Below are positions 35,554 to 45,321 of a stretch of DNA of 64,000 nt, one piece after another. This stretch comes from Litorilituus sediminis. GTDB taxonomy: Bacteria; Pseudomonadota; Gammaproteobacteria; Enterobacterales; Alteromonadaceae. The DNA is taken from positions 3,720,001-3,784,000 of the forward strand of contig NZ_CP034759.1 in the NCBI RefSeq assembly GCF_004295665.1, in the 5' to 3' direction. The position numbers were made by a program, and so were the translations under genes. The notes below the pieces were generated by a model, which saw nothing but the letters and a program-made list of their open reading frames with translations, searched no databases and was not told the DNA's origin. Within the stretch, counting starts at the first letter, position 1. Each line of letters opens with the position of its first letter.

Positions 35554-38500
35554 ATGAAATTATCTGAATTATTCGCAAAGAAAGTCGATAGGCCAATTGA
35601 AGGTGTTATCAAAGCCGATGACGATGTTGCGCTATATCTAGAACTAGATGAATACGTTATTACGGATGAAGTTGCAAAACGACTCGACATTTTTCTGGAC
35701 GCTTACCTTAATTACAATGGCGCTAATGGTGTTTGGGTTTCGGGCTTTTTCGGTTCAGGTAAATCTCACCTTTTAAAAATGCTAGCGTTGTTATTAGAAA
35801 ATAATCCAATTGAGGGCATTTCCCCATTAGAAATCTTTTTAGAAAAGCGCCCTTTGAACGAAGGGGGAATTTTTGCGAATGACCTTAAGCGTGCCGTTGC
35901 TATCCCCTCTGAAAGTATCCTTTTCAATATTGACCAGAAAGCGGATGTTATTAGTAAAACCGAGTTGGACGCGTTAATTGCTGTATTCGTGAAGGTTTTT
36001 GACGAACATTGTGGCTTCTATGGGAAGCAAGCCTATATCGCCCAATTCGAAAGAGAACTAAAAGATGATGGCTTATTAGAAGATTTTAAAGCGATTTTTA
36101 AATCTACTAGCGGTATGGAGTGGGATAAAGGCCGAGCTAGAGCTAAACGAATGGCTGATGCGGTAGATAAAGCATATAACCAAGTGTCAGGCCAATCAGT
36201 AACGGGAATTTTAGATAAGTACCGCGATGATTACAGACTTTCAATAGAAGATTTTGCTGAGCAGGTTCAAAGTTATATAGAACAACAGGAAGAAGGCTTC
36301 AGGTTAAACTTTTTTGTGGATGAAGTAGGTCAATATATTGCTGGCAATACCAAGTTAATGACAAATCTACAAACGGTAGCAGAAAGTCTCGCGACTAAAT
36401 GTAAAGGCCAAGCTTGGGTTATTGTTACTGCGCAAGAAGACATGGCTACAGTGATCGGTGAAGTAGATCAACAGAGTGAGAACGACTTTACTAAAATTCA
36501 GGCTCGCTTTGCCAACCGGATGAAACTAACTAGCCAAGATGTAGCTGACGTTATTCAACGCCGATTACTTGAAAAGAAAGATGCATTTATTCCTGTGCTT
36601 TCTGACCTTTACCATGTTCAGGAAAATAACTTCAAAACGTTATTTGATTTTGCCGATGGTTCCCAGTCATATCGAAATTTTCGAGACAGAGAGCACTTTT
36701 TACAAAGCTACCCATTTATCCCATATCAATTTGGGTTATTCCAATCTGCAATTCAAAACTTATCTTCTCATTCAGCATTTGAGGGTAAAAGTAGCTCAGT
36801 CGGTGAGCGCTCAATGTTAAAGGTTTTCCAAGAAGTAGCCATTACTATTCAGGAGCATGAACTTGGAGAATTAGCGACATTTGATCTGATGTTTGAGGGG
36901 ATCAGAACTGCTTTAAAAACGGCGAACCAACAATCTATTCTTAAAGCTGAAAACAATTTAGACAGTGATTTTGCAGTCAGACTATTAAAAGCGCTGTTTC
37001 TGGTTAAGTACGTTAAAGAGTTTAAACCAACCATCAGAAACTTATGTGTCTTAATGCATGATAGCTTCTCACGTGACATACCTTCGTTAAAACTTGAAGT
37101 AGAAGAAGCTCTAAACCTACTTGAAAAAGAAACTTACATTCAACGTAACGGTGATTTGTTTGAGTATTTAACGGACGAAGAACAAGACATCGAAAAAGAA
37201 ATAAAGAATACGGAAATCGATTCCGATGTTGTTGCCGCTGAGCTAGAGAAACTGATTTACGATGGGGTGTTAAAAACACGAAAAATTCGCTGGGAAGACA
37301 ACAAACAAGATTATCCTTTTAGTCGAAAATTAGACGATAAGCTATCTGGTCGTGAAAGTGAGCTAGCGATCAATGTGATCACATCTTTCCACGATCATAG
37401 AGATGCATTTGAGAAGCATAAGTCAGATACCTTATTCAATGATGAGTTAAGAATTGTACTTCCAGAGAGTGCAAGACTTGTTAGTGACTTGGTGCTTTAT
37501 AAACAGACTGAAAAATATGTAGCCCATGAAACTAAGGCGACTCAGCAAGATACGATTAAACGAATTTTGACTGAAAAAGGCATTCAAAATGTTGAGCGTT
37601 ATAACCAACTTAAAACATTAACATCAAAGTTAGTTGGTTCGGCAAAGTATTTTGTTGCGGGTAAAGAAGTTGAATTGTCCGGGGAAGACGGTCAGAACAA
37701 AATGGTAAAAGCATTTGGGGAGTTAATTAAACACACTTACCCAAATCTCAAAATGTTGCGAGATATAGTATTTAATGAAAACGATATCGCGGACATTATT
37801 AAGAAAGGTGATCAGGGACTATTTAGTGACGACACTCAATTACCCGAAGCACAACAAGAAATGTTTTCATTTATTCAAAGTAATAGTCGTGGTGGTGTAA
37901 GAACAACGGTTAAGTCATTAATCGACAAGTTCGAACGCAAATCTTACGGATGGTCATTCGCTGCAATCCTTTGCAACCTCGCTCACCTGTGTGCAAGAGG
38001 CAAAGTTGAAGTTCGTGAATCAACCAATTTGTTAGATGACGGTGAGCTTGTTAAAGCGTTAAGAAATATGGCGACACATGCCAACCTTATTCTTGACCCG
38101 CAAGTGGAATTTACGCCATCGCAAATAAGAGCAGTTAGAGACTTCTCTCAAGATTATTTTGAAAAGCCACTCCTTGCTACTGAGGCGAAAGCGATAGCCA
38201 AAGAAGTACAAGAGTCGTTTTCAGCTCAAGCTATAACGCTCGACAAACTGAAAGCGCAAGCAGCACAGTACCCATTTTTAAGGGCGCTTGCAGAAATCAT
38301 AGAAAAATTAGGTGAGCTAAAGTCAAAGCCTTATACATGGTTTATGACAGAGTTGGCTCAACAAGAAGATACTTGGTTCGACTATAAAGAGAAAACCATC
38401 GAACCTATGACTAAATTCATGAATGGCCCTCAAAAAGCAACTTATGATAACGCAAGAAAGCTAATCACAGATCAGTCAGCCAATAGTGAATATGTAGAAG

Positions 38501-39120
38501 GCGATGAACTTCAAAAAATTAAAGATGCATTAGTCAACGTGAACATATACAAAGGAAGTGCTATTCAGCAATTGAAAGCTGATTCTGAACTACTTGCAAG
38601 TAAGATCACCGAAAAGGTTGAAGAAGAAAGAACTCAAGCATTAGAACAAATAGATTTGATGAAGTCACAATTACAAGGCTTCAATGAATTTATAAATTTG
38701 GATAGTAGTCAACAGCAGCAGTTATTAGCTGAGTTTCAACGTATTACAGATAAGATAAAACAGCAATCTTTAATCGCCATGATCCGAGACGATGCTCGTC
38801 GCTTCGAAGAACATACATATTCTCAGTTAGTGCAAAAAATGATGGCGTGGTCTCAGCCTATACCACCAACAAGCGAGCCTTCTAAACCAAACGGCAATAA
38901 TGATGCAACAGGAAGTGAACCCAATGGCGGAGCTTCTGATGTTGTACCGGGTGTAAAAGAGCCTGCGAAACCTGAGATCCAGAGCGTATCTGCAAAGCAG
39001 ATACGAGTCGAATATAACAAACCTTGGTTGTCTACAGAAGATGATGTTGATGGGTATGTTGCAGAATATAAAAAAGCATTGTTGGCAGCAATAAAGTCAG
39101 GAAAGCACATACAGATATAA
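35554..39120 (+). CDS. brxC: BREX ATPase BrxC
   Basis: Large AAA+ ATPase of 1188 residues. Walker A is SGFFGSGKSH (residues 63-72); FFVDEVGQYI (near 255) is the likely Walker B. The rest is helical, with a coiled-coil part near 1030-1110 and a low-complexity linker (PTSEPSKPNGNNDATGSEPNG) before the conserved C-terminal KQIRVEYNKPWLSTEDDVD. Length matches type I BrxC/PglY. It sits between brxB and pglX. Confidence 0.95.
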   Translation: MKLSELFAKKVDRPIEGVIKADDDVALYLELDEYVITDEVAKRLDIFLDAYLNYNGANGVWVSGFFGSGKSHLLKMLALLLENNPIEGISPLEIFLEKRPLNEGGIFANDLKRAVAIPSESILFNIDQKADVISKTELDALIAVFVKVFDEHCGFYGKQAYIAQFERELKDDGLLEDFKAIFKSTSGMEWDKGRARAKRMADAVDKAYNQVSGQSVTGILDKYRDDYRLSIEDFAEQVQSYIEQQEEGFRLNFFVDEVGQYIAGNTKLMTNLQTVAESLATKCKGQAWVIVTAQEDMATVIGEVDQQSENDFTKIQARFANRMKLTSQDVADVIQRRLLEKKDAFIPVLSDLYHVQENNFKTLFDFADGSQSYRNFRDREHFLQSYPFIPYQFGLFQSAIQNLSSHSAFEGKSSSVGERSMLKVFQEVAITIQEHELGELATFDLMFEGIRTALKTANQQSILKAENNLDSDFAVRLLKALFLVKYVKEFKPTIRNLCVLMHDSFSRDIPSLKLEVEEALNLLEKETYIQRNGDLFEYLTDEEQDIEKEIKNTEIDSDVVAAELEKLIYDGVLKTRKIRWEDNKQDYPFSRKLDDKLSGRESELAINVITSFHDHRDAFEKHKSDTLFNDELRIVLPESARLVSDLVLYKQTEKYVAHETKATQQDTIKRILTEKGIQNVERYNQLKTLTSKLVGSAKYFVAGKEVELSGEDGQNKMVKAFGELIKHTYPNLKMLRDIVFNENDIADIIKKGDQGLFSDDTQLPEAQQEMFSFIQSNSRGGVRTTVKSLIDKFERKSYGWSFAAILCNLAHLCARGKVEVRESTNLLDDGELVKALRNMATHANLILDPQVEFTPSQIRAVRDFSQDYFEKPLLATEAKAIAKEVQESFSAQAITLDKLKAQAAQYPFLRALAEIIEKLGELKSKPYTWFMTELAQQEDTWFDYKEKTIEPMTKFMNGPQKATYDNARKLITDQSANSEYVEGDELQKIKDALVNVNIYKGSAIQQLKADSELLASKITEKVEEERTQALEQIDLMKSQLQGFNEFINLDSSQQQQLLAEFQRITDKIKQQSLIAMIRDDARRFEEHTYSQLVQKMMAWSQPIPPTSEPSKPNGNNDATGSEPNGGASDVVPGVKEPAKPEIQSVSAKQIRVEYNKPWLSTEDDVDGYVAEYKKALLAAIKSGKHIQI

Positions 39121-39170
39121 GAAATAAGTGCTAATAGGCAATGTTACCAAATTAAAAAAACAAGGTTTTT

Positions 39171-42100
39171 ATGGATACTTCAAAATTAAAAAAATTTGCT
39201 CAATACGCTCGTAGAAGCCTGATTGAACAAGTGCAAAGCAAATTAAAGTTAGTCTTAGCTGAAGATAGTGCAGCAAGGCGTGAACATCCTCAGGCGGTAA
39301 AAGCACTCGAAGCTAAACAAAAAGAGTTCGGAGATGATCAGCAGCTTATTGAACAAGTAGCATATACATGGTTTAACCGTTTTTGTGCGCTTAGATTTAT
39401 GGATGCAAATCAATACAACCGTATTATGGTGGTATCGCCAATTGCAGGTCAGTTCCAGCCTGAAATTTTAGCTGAAGCGAAAGCTGGGCATTTGGATGAT
39501 TCTGTTTTTGATGCTAAGACCAGTGACAAGATCCGAGGCTTGTTATCGGGGGCTATTCCAAGCCGAGACGGACAGGCAGAAGCCTATCGCTTAATTATTG
39601 TCGGTGTATGTAATGATTACCATCGATTAATGCCCTATTTATTTGAGCGTATCCAAGATTACACGGAACTTCTTATGCCTGAAGATTTATTATCAGGTAA
39701 TTCAATACTTGCCTACACACGAGAGGCAATGACACCTGAGAATTGTGAGTCCGTTGAATCTATTGGCTGGTTATATCAATTCTACATTTCAGAAAAGAAA
39801 GATCAGGTATTTGAGGGTTTAAAGAAAAACAAAAAGATTACACCAGAGAATATCCCGGCGGCCACTCAGTTATTTACACCGCATTGGATTGTTAAGTACT
39901 TAGTAGAAAACTCGCTTGGTCGTTTATGGATGTTGAATAATCCAAGCTCAAAATTGATTGAGCAAATGGAGTACTACATAAAGCCAGTTGAGGAAGAACA
40001 GGACTTTCTCAAAATCTCTAGCCCAGAAGAGTTAAAAATATGCGACCCAGCTGCTGGCTCTGGGCATATGCTTACCTATGCTTATGATTTACTTTATGCC
40101 ATCTATCTTGATGCAAACTACGACCCTGTAGATATTCCAGAGTTAATTTTAACTAAGAACTTATACGGCATTGAGATTGATGAGCGAGCTGCTGAGCTTG
40201 CAGCATTCGCCCTTAGCATGAAGGCCATGAAAGGTAATCCGTTTGATGACAGTAACAACAGAAGACGCTTTTTCCGTAATCCAATTAAGCCTAATATTTG
40301 CCGATTAGAAAAAGTTAAAATTAATGAAACTGACCTAGAAGAGTACATCGAGTTTGCGGGTAAAGACTTATTCACGGCTGATGTTCGAGCAACGCTTAAA
40401 GAGTTTGAAGAAGCGGATAACTTTGGTTCATTGATTCAACCTACATTGAAAGAACCAGCAGCATTACTAGAAAAACTTGAATCAAAAGATGCTCAAATTG
40501 ACCTCTTTTTAAAAGGAACCCATGAATCTATTTTAAAAATATTAGAGCAAGTCAAGTATTTATCTCCAATTTATCACGCAGTTATAGCTAACCCTCCTTA
40601 TTTAGGTAATAAAGGGATGAACCCTAGAATGAATAAGTGGCTAGGAGACAATTATAGTGTTGGTAAAAGTGATATGTATGCAGCTTTTATCATTCGTTCA
40701 CTAAATCTAACAAAAAGAAATTGTTATGCTGCTTTGGTTACAATGCAGAGTTGGATGTTTACTCAGAGGTATTCAAAGTTCAGACAAGAGTTATTTTTAT
40801 CATCACATATCGAATGTTTAGCCCACCTAGGGAATATGGTTATGGGTATTGCTTTCGGGACAAGTGCTAGTGTTTTTAAACATTCTTATAACGAGCACAA
40901 GCTTGGGCAATATTCTTTTGTTGGTATGAACAATATGGACGGTGATAAGCCTAAAGAGTTTTGCCGAAAATCCACAGCGTCAATATTTGATATTAAATCG
41001 CTTCCAGAAAGTCCTATTGTTTATTGGGCTGACGATAAAGTTAGAAGTCTATTTTTACAAAAGAGTATCTCGGATTATTTTGAAACAAGAGAAGGGCTTG
41101 CTACAGCGGATAATGATCGTTTTTTAAGAGAATGGCACGAAATAAGTTTCAATAACATCGGACTAGGTATTTCAGATGAAGAAGATGCAATAAAGTCTCG
41201 AAAAAGATGGTTTCCTTATGTTAAGGGCGGTTCGTATAGAAAGTGGGCTGGAAACTCAGACTTGGTAGTAGACTGGTTTGATGATGGATTCGATGTCAAA
41301 AATAATATTGATGAAAGAACAGGACGTGTTAGATCCCACAATTATAATGGAAAGTACGCATTCAGAAAGGGTTTTACTTGGTCGGGGTTAACGAATGGAG
41401 GCTTTTCAGTCAGACACGTCGATGGAGGTTACAAGTTTGATGCTAAGGGTCCAATGGGGTTCACACTTGGAAATCATGATTTGTTCTATGTTGAGGCGTT
41501 TCTAAATAGTTCTGTTGCTTCCTATTTGCTGGGAATGCTTTCTCCTACAGCGGATTTCAAATTGGGACAAATTTTATCCCTCCCATTATTAGAAGATAGT
41601 AGATTTACTCCAAAAATTATTGAGTTGTCCAGAGAAGCTATATCTATTTCACAAGAAGATTGGGATAGTTATGAAACATCGAGAGATTTTAAGTGGAATC
41701 CAATATTGAAGTGCGGATTCAACTCGCTGCGCAGCTCCTATGAAGAAACAAAAAAGCACGCAAATGAGAAATACGAAAGACTTTTAAAAATCGAGTTTGA
41801 AATCAACCAAATGTTTATTGAGTTATATGATTTGGGGCGAATGATTTCACCTGATGTAGACCCAGAAAATGTATCAATTTACGCCAACCCTGAATTCACT
41901 TTTAATGTGAAAGCTGATGATTTAGATTCCTTACATCGTGAAAAATCAATATTTGAATTCATATCTTATGCTGTTGGCTGTATGTTTGGAAGATATTCAA
42001 TTGATAAAGAAGGTTTGATACTTGGAACTCAAAATGAAACTCTTGAAGATTATTTAACTAAGGTTCCTTCCTCCTCTTTCATCCCTGATGCAGACAACGT

Positions 42101-42668
42101 AATCCCCATCATAGATTTTGAAGGTGATTGGTTCGAAGATGATATCAGCGAGCGTTTTAAGGAATTCCTAAAGGTTACATTCGGTGAAGAAAACTTTGCT
42201 GAAAATTTAGCATTTATTGAAGATGCGATAGGTAAAGACATCAGGAAATACTTTGTTAAAGATTTCTATGCTGATCATGTTAAACGTTATAAAAAACGCC
42301 CGATATATTGGATGTTCTCTAGTCCTAAAGGCTCGTTCAACGCTTTGATTTATATGCATCGTTATCAACCAGATACGGTAAGTATTGTGCTTAACGATTA
42401 TTTACGTGAATTCAGAACCAAACTAGAAGCACGCAAAGAAAGCTATGAGCAAGTTGAAATCAGTGCTTCTGCTAGCCAAAAAGATAAGACCAACGCGATC
42501 AAAGCAATTAGCAAAATTAACAAAGTGCTTGAAGAAATTAATGACTACGAGCATGACGTTTTGTATCCACTGGCTGGTGAAAAAATTGAAATCGACCTAG
42601 ATGATGGTGTTAAACATAACTACCCATTATTTGGTAAAGCGCTTAAGAAAATAACAGGATTATCGTAA
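39171..42668 (+). CDS. pglX: BREX-1 adenine-specific DNA methyltransferase PglX
   Basis: N6-adenine methyltransferase of 1165 residues that marks host DNA and is required for BREX exclusion. The SAM-binding motif ICDPAAGSGHMLTYAYDLL lies near residue 290 and the catalytic NPPY (AVIANPPYLGNKGMN) near 473. The N-terminal region (YTWFNRFCALRFMDAN, FTPHWIVKYLVENSLGRLW) is typical. A probable target-recognition region lies after residue ~550. The gene is intact, with no frameshift or long homopolymer seen. It is 50 bp after brxC and 8 bp before pglZ. Confidence 0.96.
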   Translation: MDTSKLKKFAQYARRSLIEQVQSKLKLVLAEDSAARREHPQAVKALEAKQKEFGDDQQLIEQVAYTWFNRFCALRFMDANQYNRIMVVSPIAGQFQPEILAEAKAGHLDDSVFDAKTSDKIRGLLSGAIPSRDGQAEAYRLIIVGVCNDYHRLMPYLFERIQDYTELLMPEDLLSGNSILAYTREAMTPENCESVESIGWLYQFYISEKKDQVFEGLKKNKKITPENIPAATQLFTPHWIVKYLVENSLGRLWMLNNPSSKLIEQMEYYIKPVEEEQDFLKISSPEELKICDPAAGSGHMLTYAYDLLYAIYLDANYDPVDIPELILTKNLYGIEIDERAAELAAFALSMKAMKGNPFDDSNNRRRFFRNPIKPNICRLEKVKINETDLEEYIEFAGKDLFTADVRATLKEFEEADNFGSLIQPTLKEPAALLEKLESKDAQIDLFLKGTHESILKILEQVKYLSPIYHAVIANPPYLGNKGMNPRMNKWLGDNYSVGKSDMYAAFIIRSLNLTKRNCYAALVTMQSWMFTQRYSKFRQELFLSSHIECLAHLGNMVMGIAFGTSASVFKHSYNEHKLGQYSFVGMNNMDGDKPKEFCRKSTASIFDIKSLPESPIVYWADDKVRSLFLQKSISDYFETREGLATADNDRFLREWHEISFNNIGLGISDEEDAIKSRKRWFPYVKGGSYRKWAGNSDLVVDWFDDGFDVKNNIDERTGRVRSHNYNGKYAFRKGFTWSGLTNGGFSVRHVDGGYKFDAKGPMGFTLGNHDLFYVEAFLNSSVASYLLGMLSPTADFKLGQILSLPLLEDSRFTPKIIELSREAISISQEDWDSYETSRDFKWNPILKCGFNSLRSSYEETKKHANEKYERLLKIEFEINQMFIELYDLGRMISPDVDPENVSIYANPEFTFNVKADDLDSLHREKSIFEFISYAVGCMFGRYSIDKEGLILGTQNETLEDYLTKVPSSSFIPDADNVIPIIDFEGDWFEDDISERFKEFLKVTFGEENFAENLAFIEDAIGKDIRKYFVKDFYADHVKRYKKRPIYWMFSSPKGSFNALIYMHRYQPDTVSIVLNDYLREFRTKLEARKESYEQVEISASASQKDKTNAIKAISKINKVLEEINDYEHDVLYPLAGEKIEIDLDDGVKHNYPLFGKALKKITGLS

Positions 42669-42676
42669 GAGGCAGT

Positions 42677-45259
42677 ATGGCATCAAGAATTTCCAACGCC
42701 TTAGCGCGATTATTTACAAAACACAGAATCGTATTTTGGTACGACGATAAGCAAGAATTGCGTAATGACTTTGAAAGGCTTGAGCTTGAAGACGTTAAAA
42801 AAGTTGAAATTAACAACAATGAGTTTTCACTCAAGCACACTTTGTTGCGTGATGACCCTAAATCAAGATTCTTAGTATACAAAGAAGGGAGTCAGCCAGA
42901 GCCAGTTAAGAATTGGTTATACGACATAGAGTTAGCGAATACCATATTTAAAACAGATCAAAATGCGATTTGGTTAAGTGAATTAGAGCTGCCGAGTGAG
43001 TTTGCTGAAATTGTTCAGCAGCATGCTGCTTTTTTTGAGCCTGAAGGTAAATCAAGAGAGGCGGCTTCAAGGGCTGAAGAACGAAGAGCCACATTAAAAA
43101 CCTCAATAGAAAGTGACGATACTTTAAGTCGCGTTAGGTTGAAAATGTTGGCAATAGCAACGGGCATAAAGCAAAAAGGGGATGTGCGTTTAGACGTTGC
43201 CCTTGAACGTTTGATTGCTGAAAAAGCCGAAGGTAAAACTTATAAGTTTATTGAGCGTTGCAACTTGCATCATTTTTTATGGGAGCAGGTGAATAATCTT
43301 TATGGTTATCAGAGTGATAGCCCATCAGTAATGGACTTTGTATTTGAGCTGTTTAAGTATTGTTATTGTGCTGAGCTACCAAGTGGTTTGCAGGGGGTCA
43401 GTCAGGACTCGGATGCAGCTAAATTGCAAAACATGACTAATAACGCTCTAGTATTTTTTAAACGGTGGAAAGACAGTAGAACTCACCAAGAAACGTTTGA
43501 GTGGTTGTCTGAGCAATGTTCAAATTCAATGAAAATTGAAGATGACCTTCAGCATCGCTCACTGAAAGATGTACTGGATCTGGATTACTTTAGAGTCATT
43601 GATAAGAAAGTAATCCATGAATTGGTTAATGGCGTTGCAAAAAGAACCTTATCACAAGGTGAAGTAGCGCTATGGTGTCGTCAGCGACGACAAGGGCACT
43701 GGTATAAAGATTTTGAGTTATTGTACGATGCAGTTGATGTAGCAAGCCAGTTCTTTGCATTGTTAGACACGACTCAACTTGATATGTCATCGGCTTCTGA
43801 AGCGGTTCAAAGTTACACACGCCAATGGTTTAAGTTAGATCAGTTATATCGCAAATACATCTATGCGTTAAAAGCATCGTCACAACACTCGCTGCTTAGC
43901 TCGCTGACAGAGCAAATAGAAAATTTATATATCAATAACTATGTACAGCCATTAACTAATGGCTGGCAACAACATGTTAATGATATGGATAAATGGCAGG
44001 TTAGCGGTGTTGATCCACAAAGCCGATTCTTCAATAAATATGTTGAGACTAACTACCTAAACAAAAATAAAAAGGTTTGTGTGATCATATCTGACGCATT
44101 CAGATATGAAGCTGGTGAAGAAATGGTAAGCCGAATTAGGCAAGAAGACCGTTATGAAGCAAAGCTAAACCACGCTTTGTCGTCTTTACCTAGCTATACG
44201 CAATTAGGTATGGCCTCGTTGTTACCACAATCAAAAGAGTATCCACTGCGCTTGGCTGATAGCAAAGGCACCGTATTTATGGGAGAGCTATCAACCCAAG
44301 GTACTGATAACCGGGATAAGGTGCTAAAGACCATTCATGGTGAACGGGCTAGTGCGATTCAGGCTAAAGAGTTGTTGGAGATGAATCAGACCAACAGTAG
44401 AGAGCTGTTGAAGGCAAATGACGTTTTGTATATTTACCATAATCGAATTGATCATGCTGGCGATAAAATGCAATCGGAAGGTGAAGCGTTTGAAGCGGCT
44501 GAAAAAACTTTCGATGATTTAATTAAGCTAATTAAAAAATTAGCTAATGCTAATGCTAACAACCTAGTGATTACCGCCGATCACGGCTTTATTTATCAAA
44601 ATAGTGCGTTAGATGACAGCGATTATTCAGCGAAGAATGTTGAAGGCGAAATCGTTTATAACGATAGACGTTTTGTTTTAGGTAAAAAACTTAGCGCTGG
44701 TAAATCATTTAAAACCTTTACACCAGAGCAATTGGGCGTAACTGGTGATGTACATGCGGTTATTCCAAAAGGAATTCAACGCATGCGACTAAGCGGCTCT
44801 GGCAGTCGTTTTGTGCATGGTGGAGCCTCACTTCAAGAGACCATTATTCCTATCATCAGTATTAATAAAAAGCGCTCTAGTGATATCACAATGGTTGAGG
44901 TTGAAGTATTGCGCAGCGGCTCTAGCGTCATTACGAGTGGGCAGATAGCGGTTACTCTTTATCAAGTTGAAGCAGTGACTGACAAAATCCAACCTAGAAA
45001 GTTACGTTTAGGTATTTATACCGAATCAGGCAAGCTGATTTCAGATAGCCATACGGTGGATGTAGATTTAACTTCTGAAAATGCGCGTGAACGTGAGATG
45101 AAGTTACGATTCTTACTAAACCAAGAAGCGGATTCGGCTAACAATCAAGAAGTTATCTTAAAGTTAGAAGAGCCAGTTGCTGGAACAAACCAGTGGGAAG
45201 AATACAAACAGTTGCGCTATACCATTAAGCGCTCTTTTACATCTGATTTCGATTTTTAA
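42677..45259 (+). CDS. pglZ: BREX-1 phosphatase-like protein PglZ
   Basis: An 860-residue alkaline-phosphatase-superfamily protein of the PglZ-A type. N-terminus MASRISNALARLFTKHRIVFWYDD is characteristic. The metal-site parts are VCVIISDAFRYEAGEEMVSRI (near 466), DVLYIYHNRIDHAGDKM and LVITADHGFIYQ (near 630), then FVHGGASLQETIIPII. PglZ is a core gene of all BREX types; a nuclease activity has been reported for some members. It lies 8 bp after pglX. Confidence 0.96.
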   Translation: MASRISNALARLFTKHRIVFWYDDKQELRNDFERLELEDVKKVEINNNEFSLKHTLLRDDPKSRFLVYKEGSQPEPVKNWLYDIELANTIFKTDQNAIWLSELELPSEFAEIVQQHAAFFEPEGKSREAASRAEERRATLKTSIESDDTLSRVRLKMLAIATGIKQKGDVRLDVALERLIAEKAEGKTYKFIERCNLHHFLWEQVNNLYGYQSDSPSVMDFVFELFKYCYCAELPSGLQGVSQDSDAAKLQNMTNNALVFFKRWKDSRTHQETFEWLSEQCSNSMKIEDDLQHRSLKDVLDLDYFRVIDKKVIHELVNGVAKRTLSQGEVALWCRQRRQGHWYKDFELLYDAVDVASQFFALLDTTQLDMSSASEAVQSYTRQWFKLDQLYRKYIYALKASSQHSLLSSLTEQIENLYINNYVQPLTNGWQQHVNDMDKWQVSGVDPQSRFFNKYVETNYLNKNKKVCVIISDAFRYEAGEEMVSRIRQEDRYEAKLNHALSSLPSYTQLGMASLLPQSKEYPLRLADSKGTVFMGELSTQGTDNRDKVLKTIHGERASAIQAKELLEMNQTNSRELLKANDVLYIYHNRIDHAGDKMQSEGEAFEAAEKTFDDLIKLIKKLANANANNLVITADHGFIYQNSALDDSDYSAKNVEGEIVYNDRRFVLGKKLSAGKSFKTFTPEQLGVTGDVHAVIPKGIQRMRLSGSGSRFVHGGASLQETIIPIISINKKRSSDITMVEVEVLRSGSSVITSGQIAVTLYQVEAVTDKIQPRKLRLGIYTESGKLISDSHTVDVDLTSENAREREMKLRFLLNQEADSANNQEVILKLEEPVAGTNQWEEYKQLRYTIKRSFTSDFDF

Positions 45260-45321
45260 GATAGCTGACGAAGAATAATAAAGTTGAAAGGGACTTTAAC
45301 AACTAAATTTGGGACTAAAGA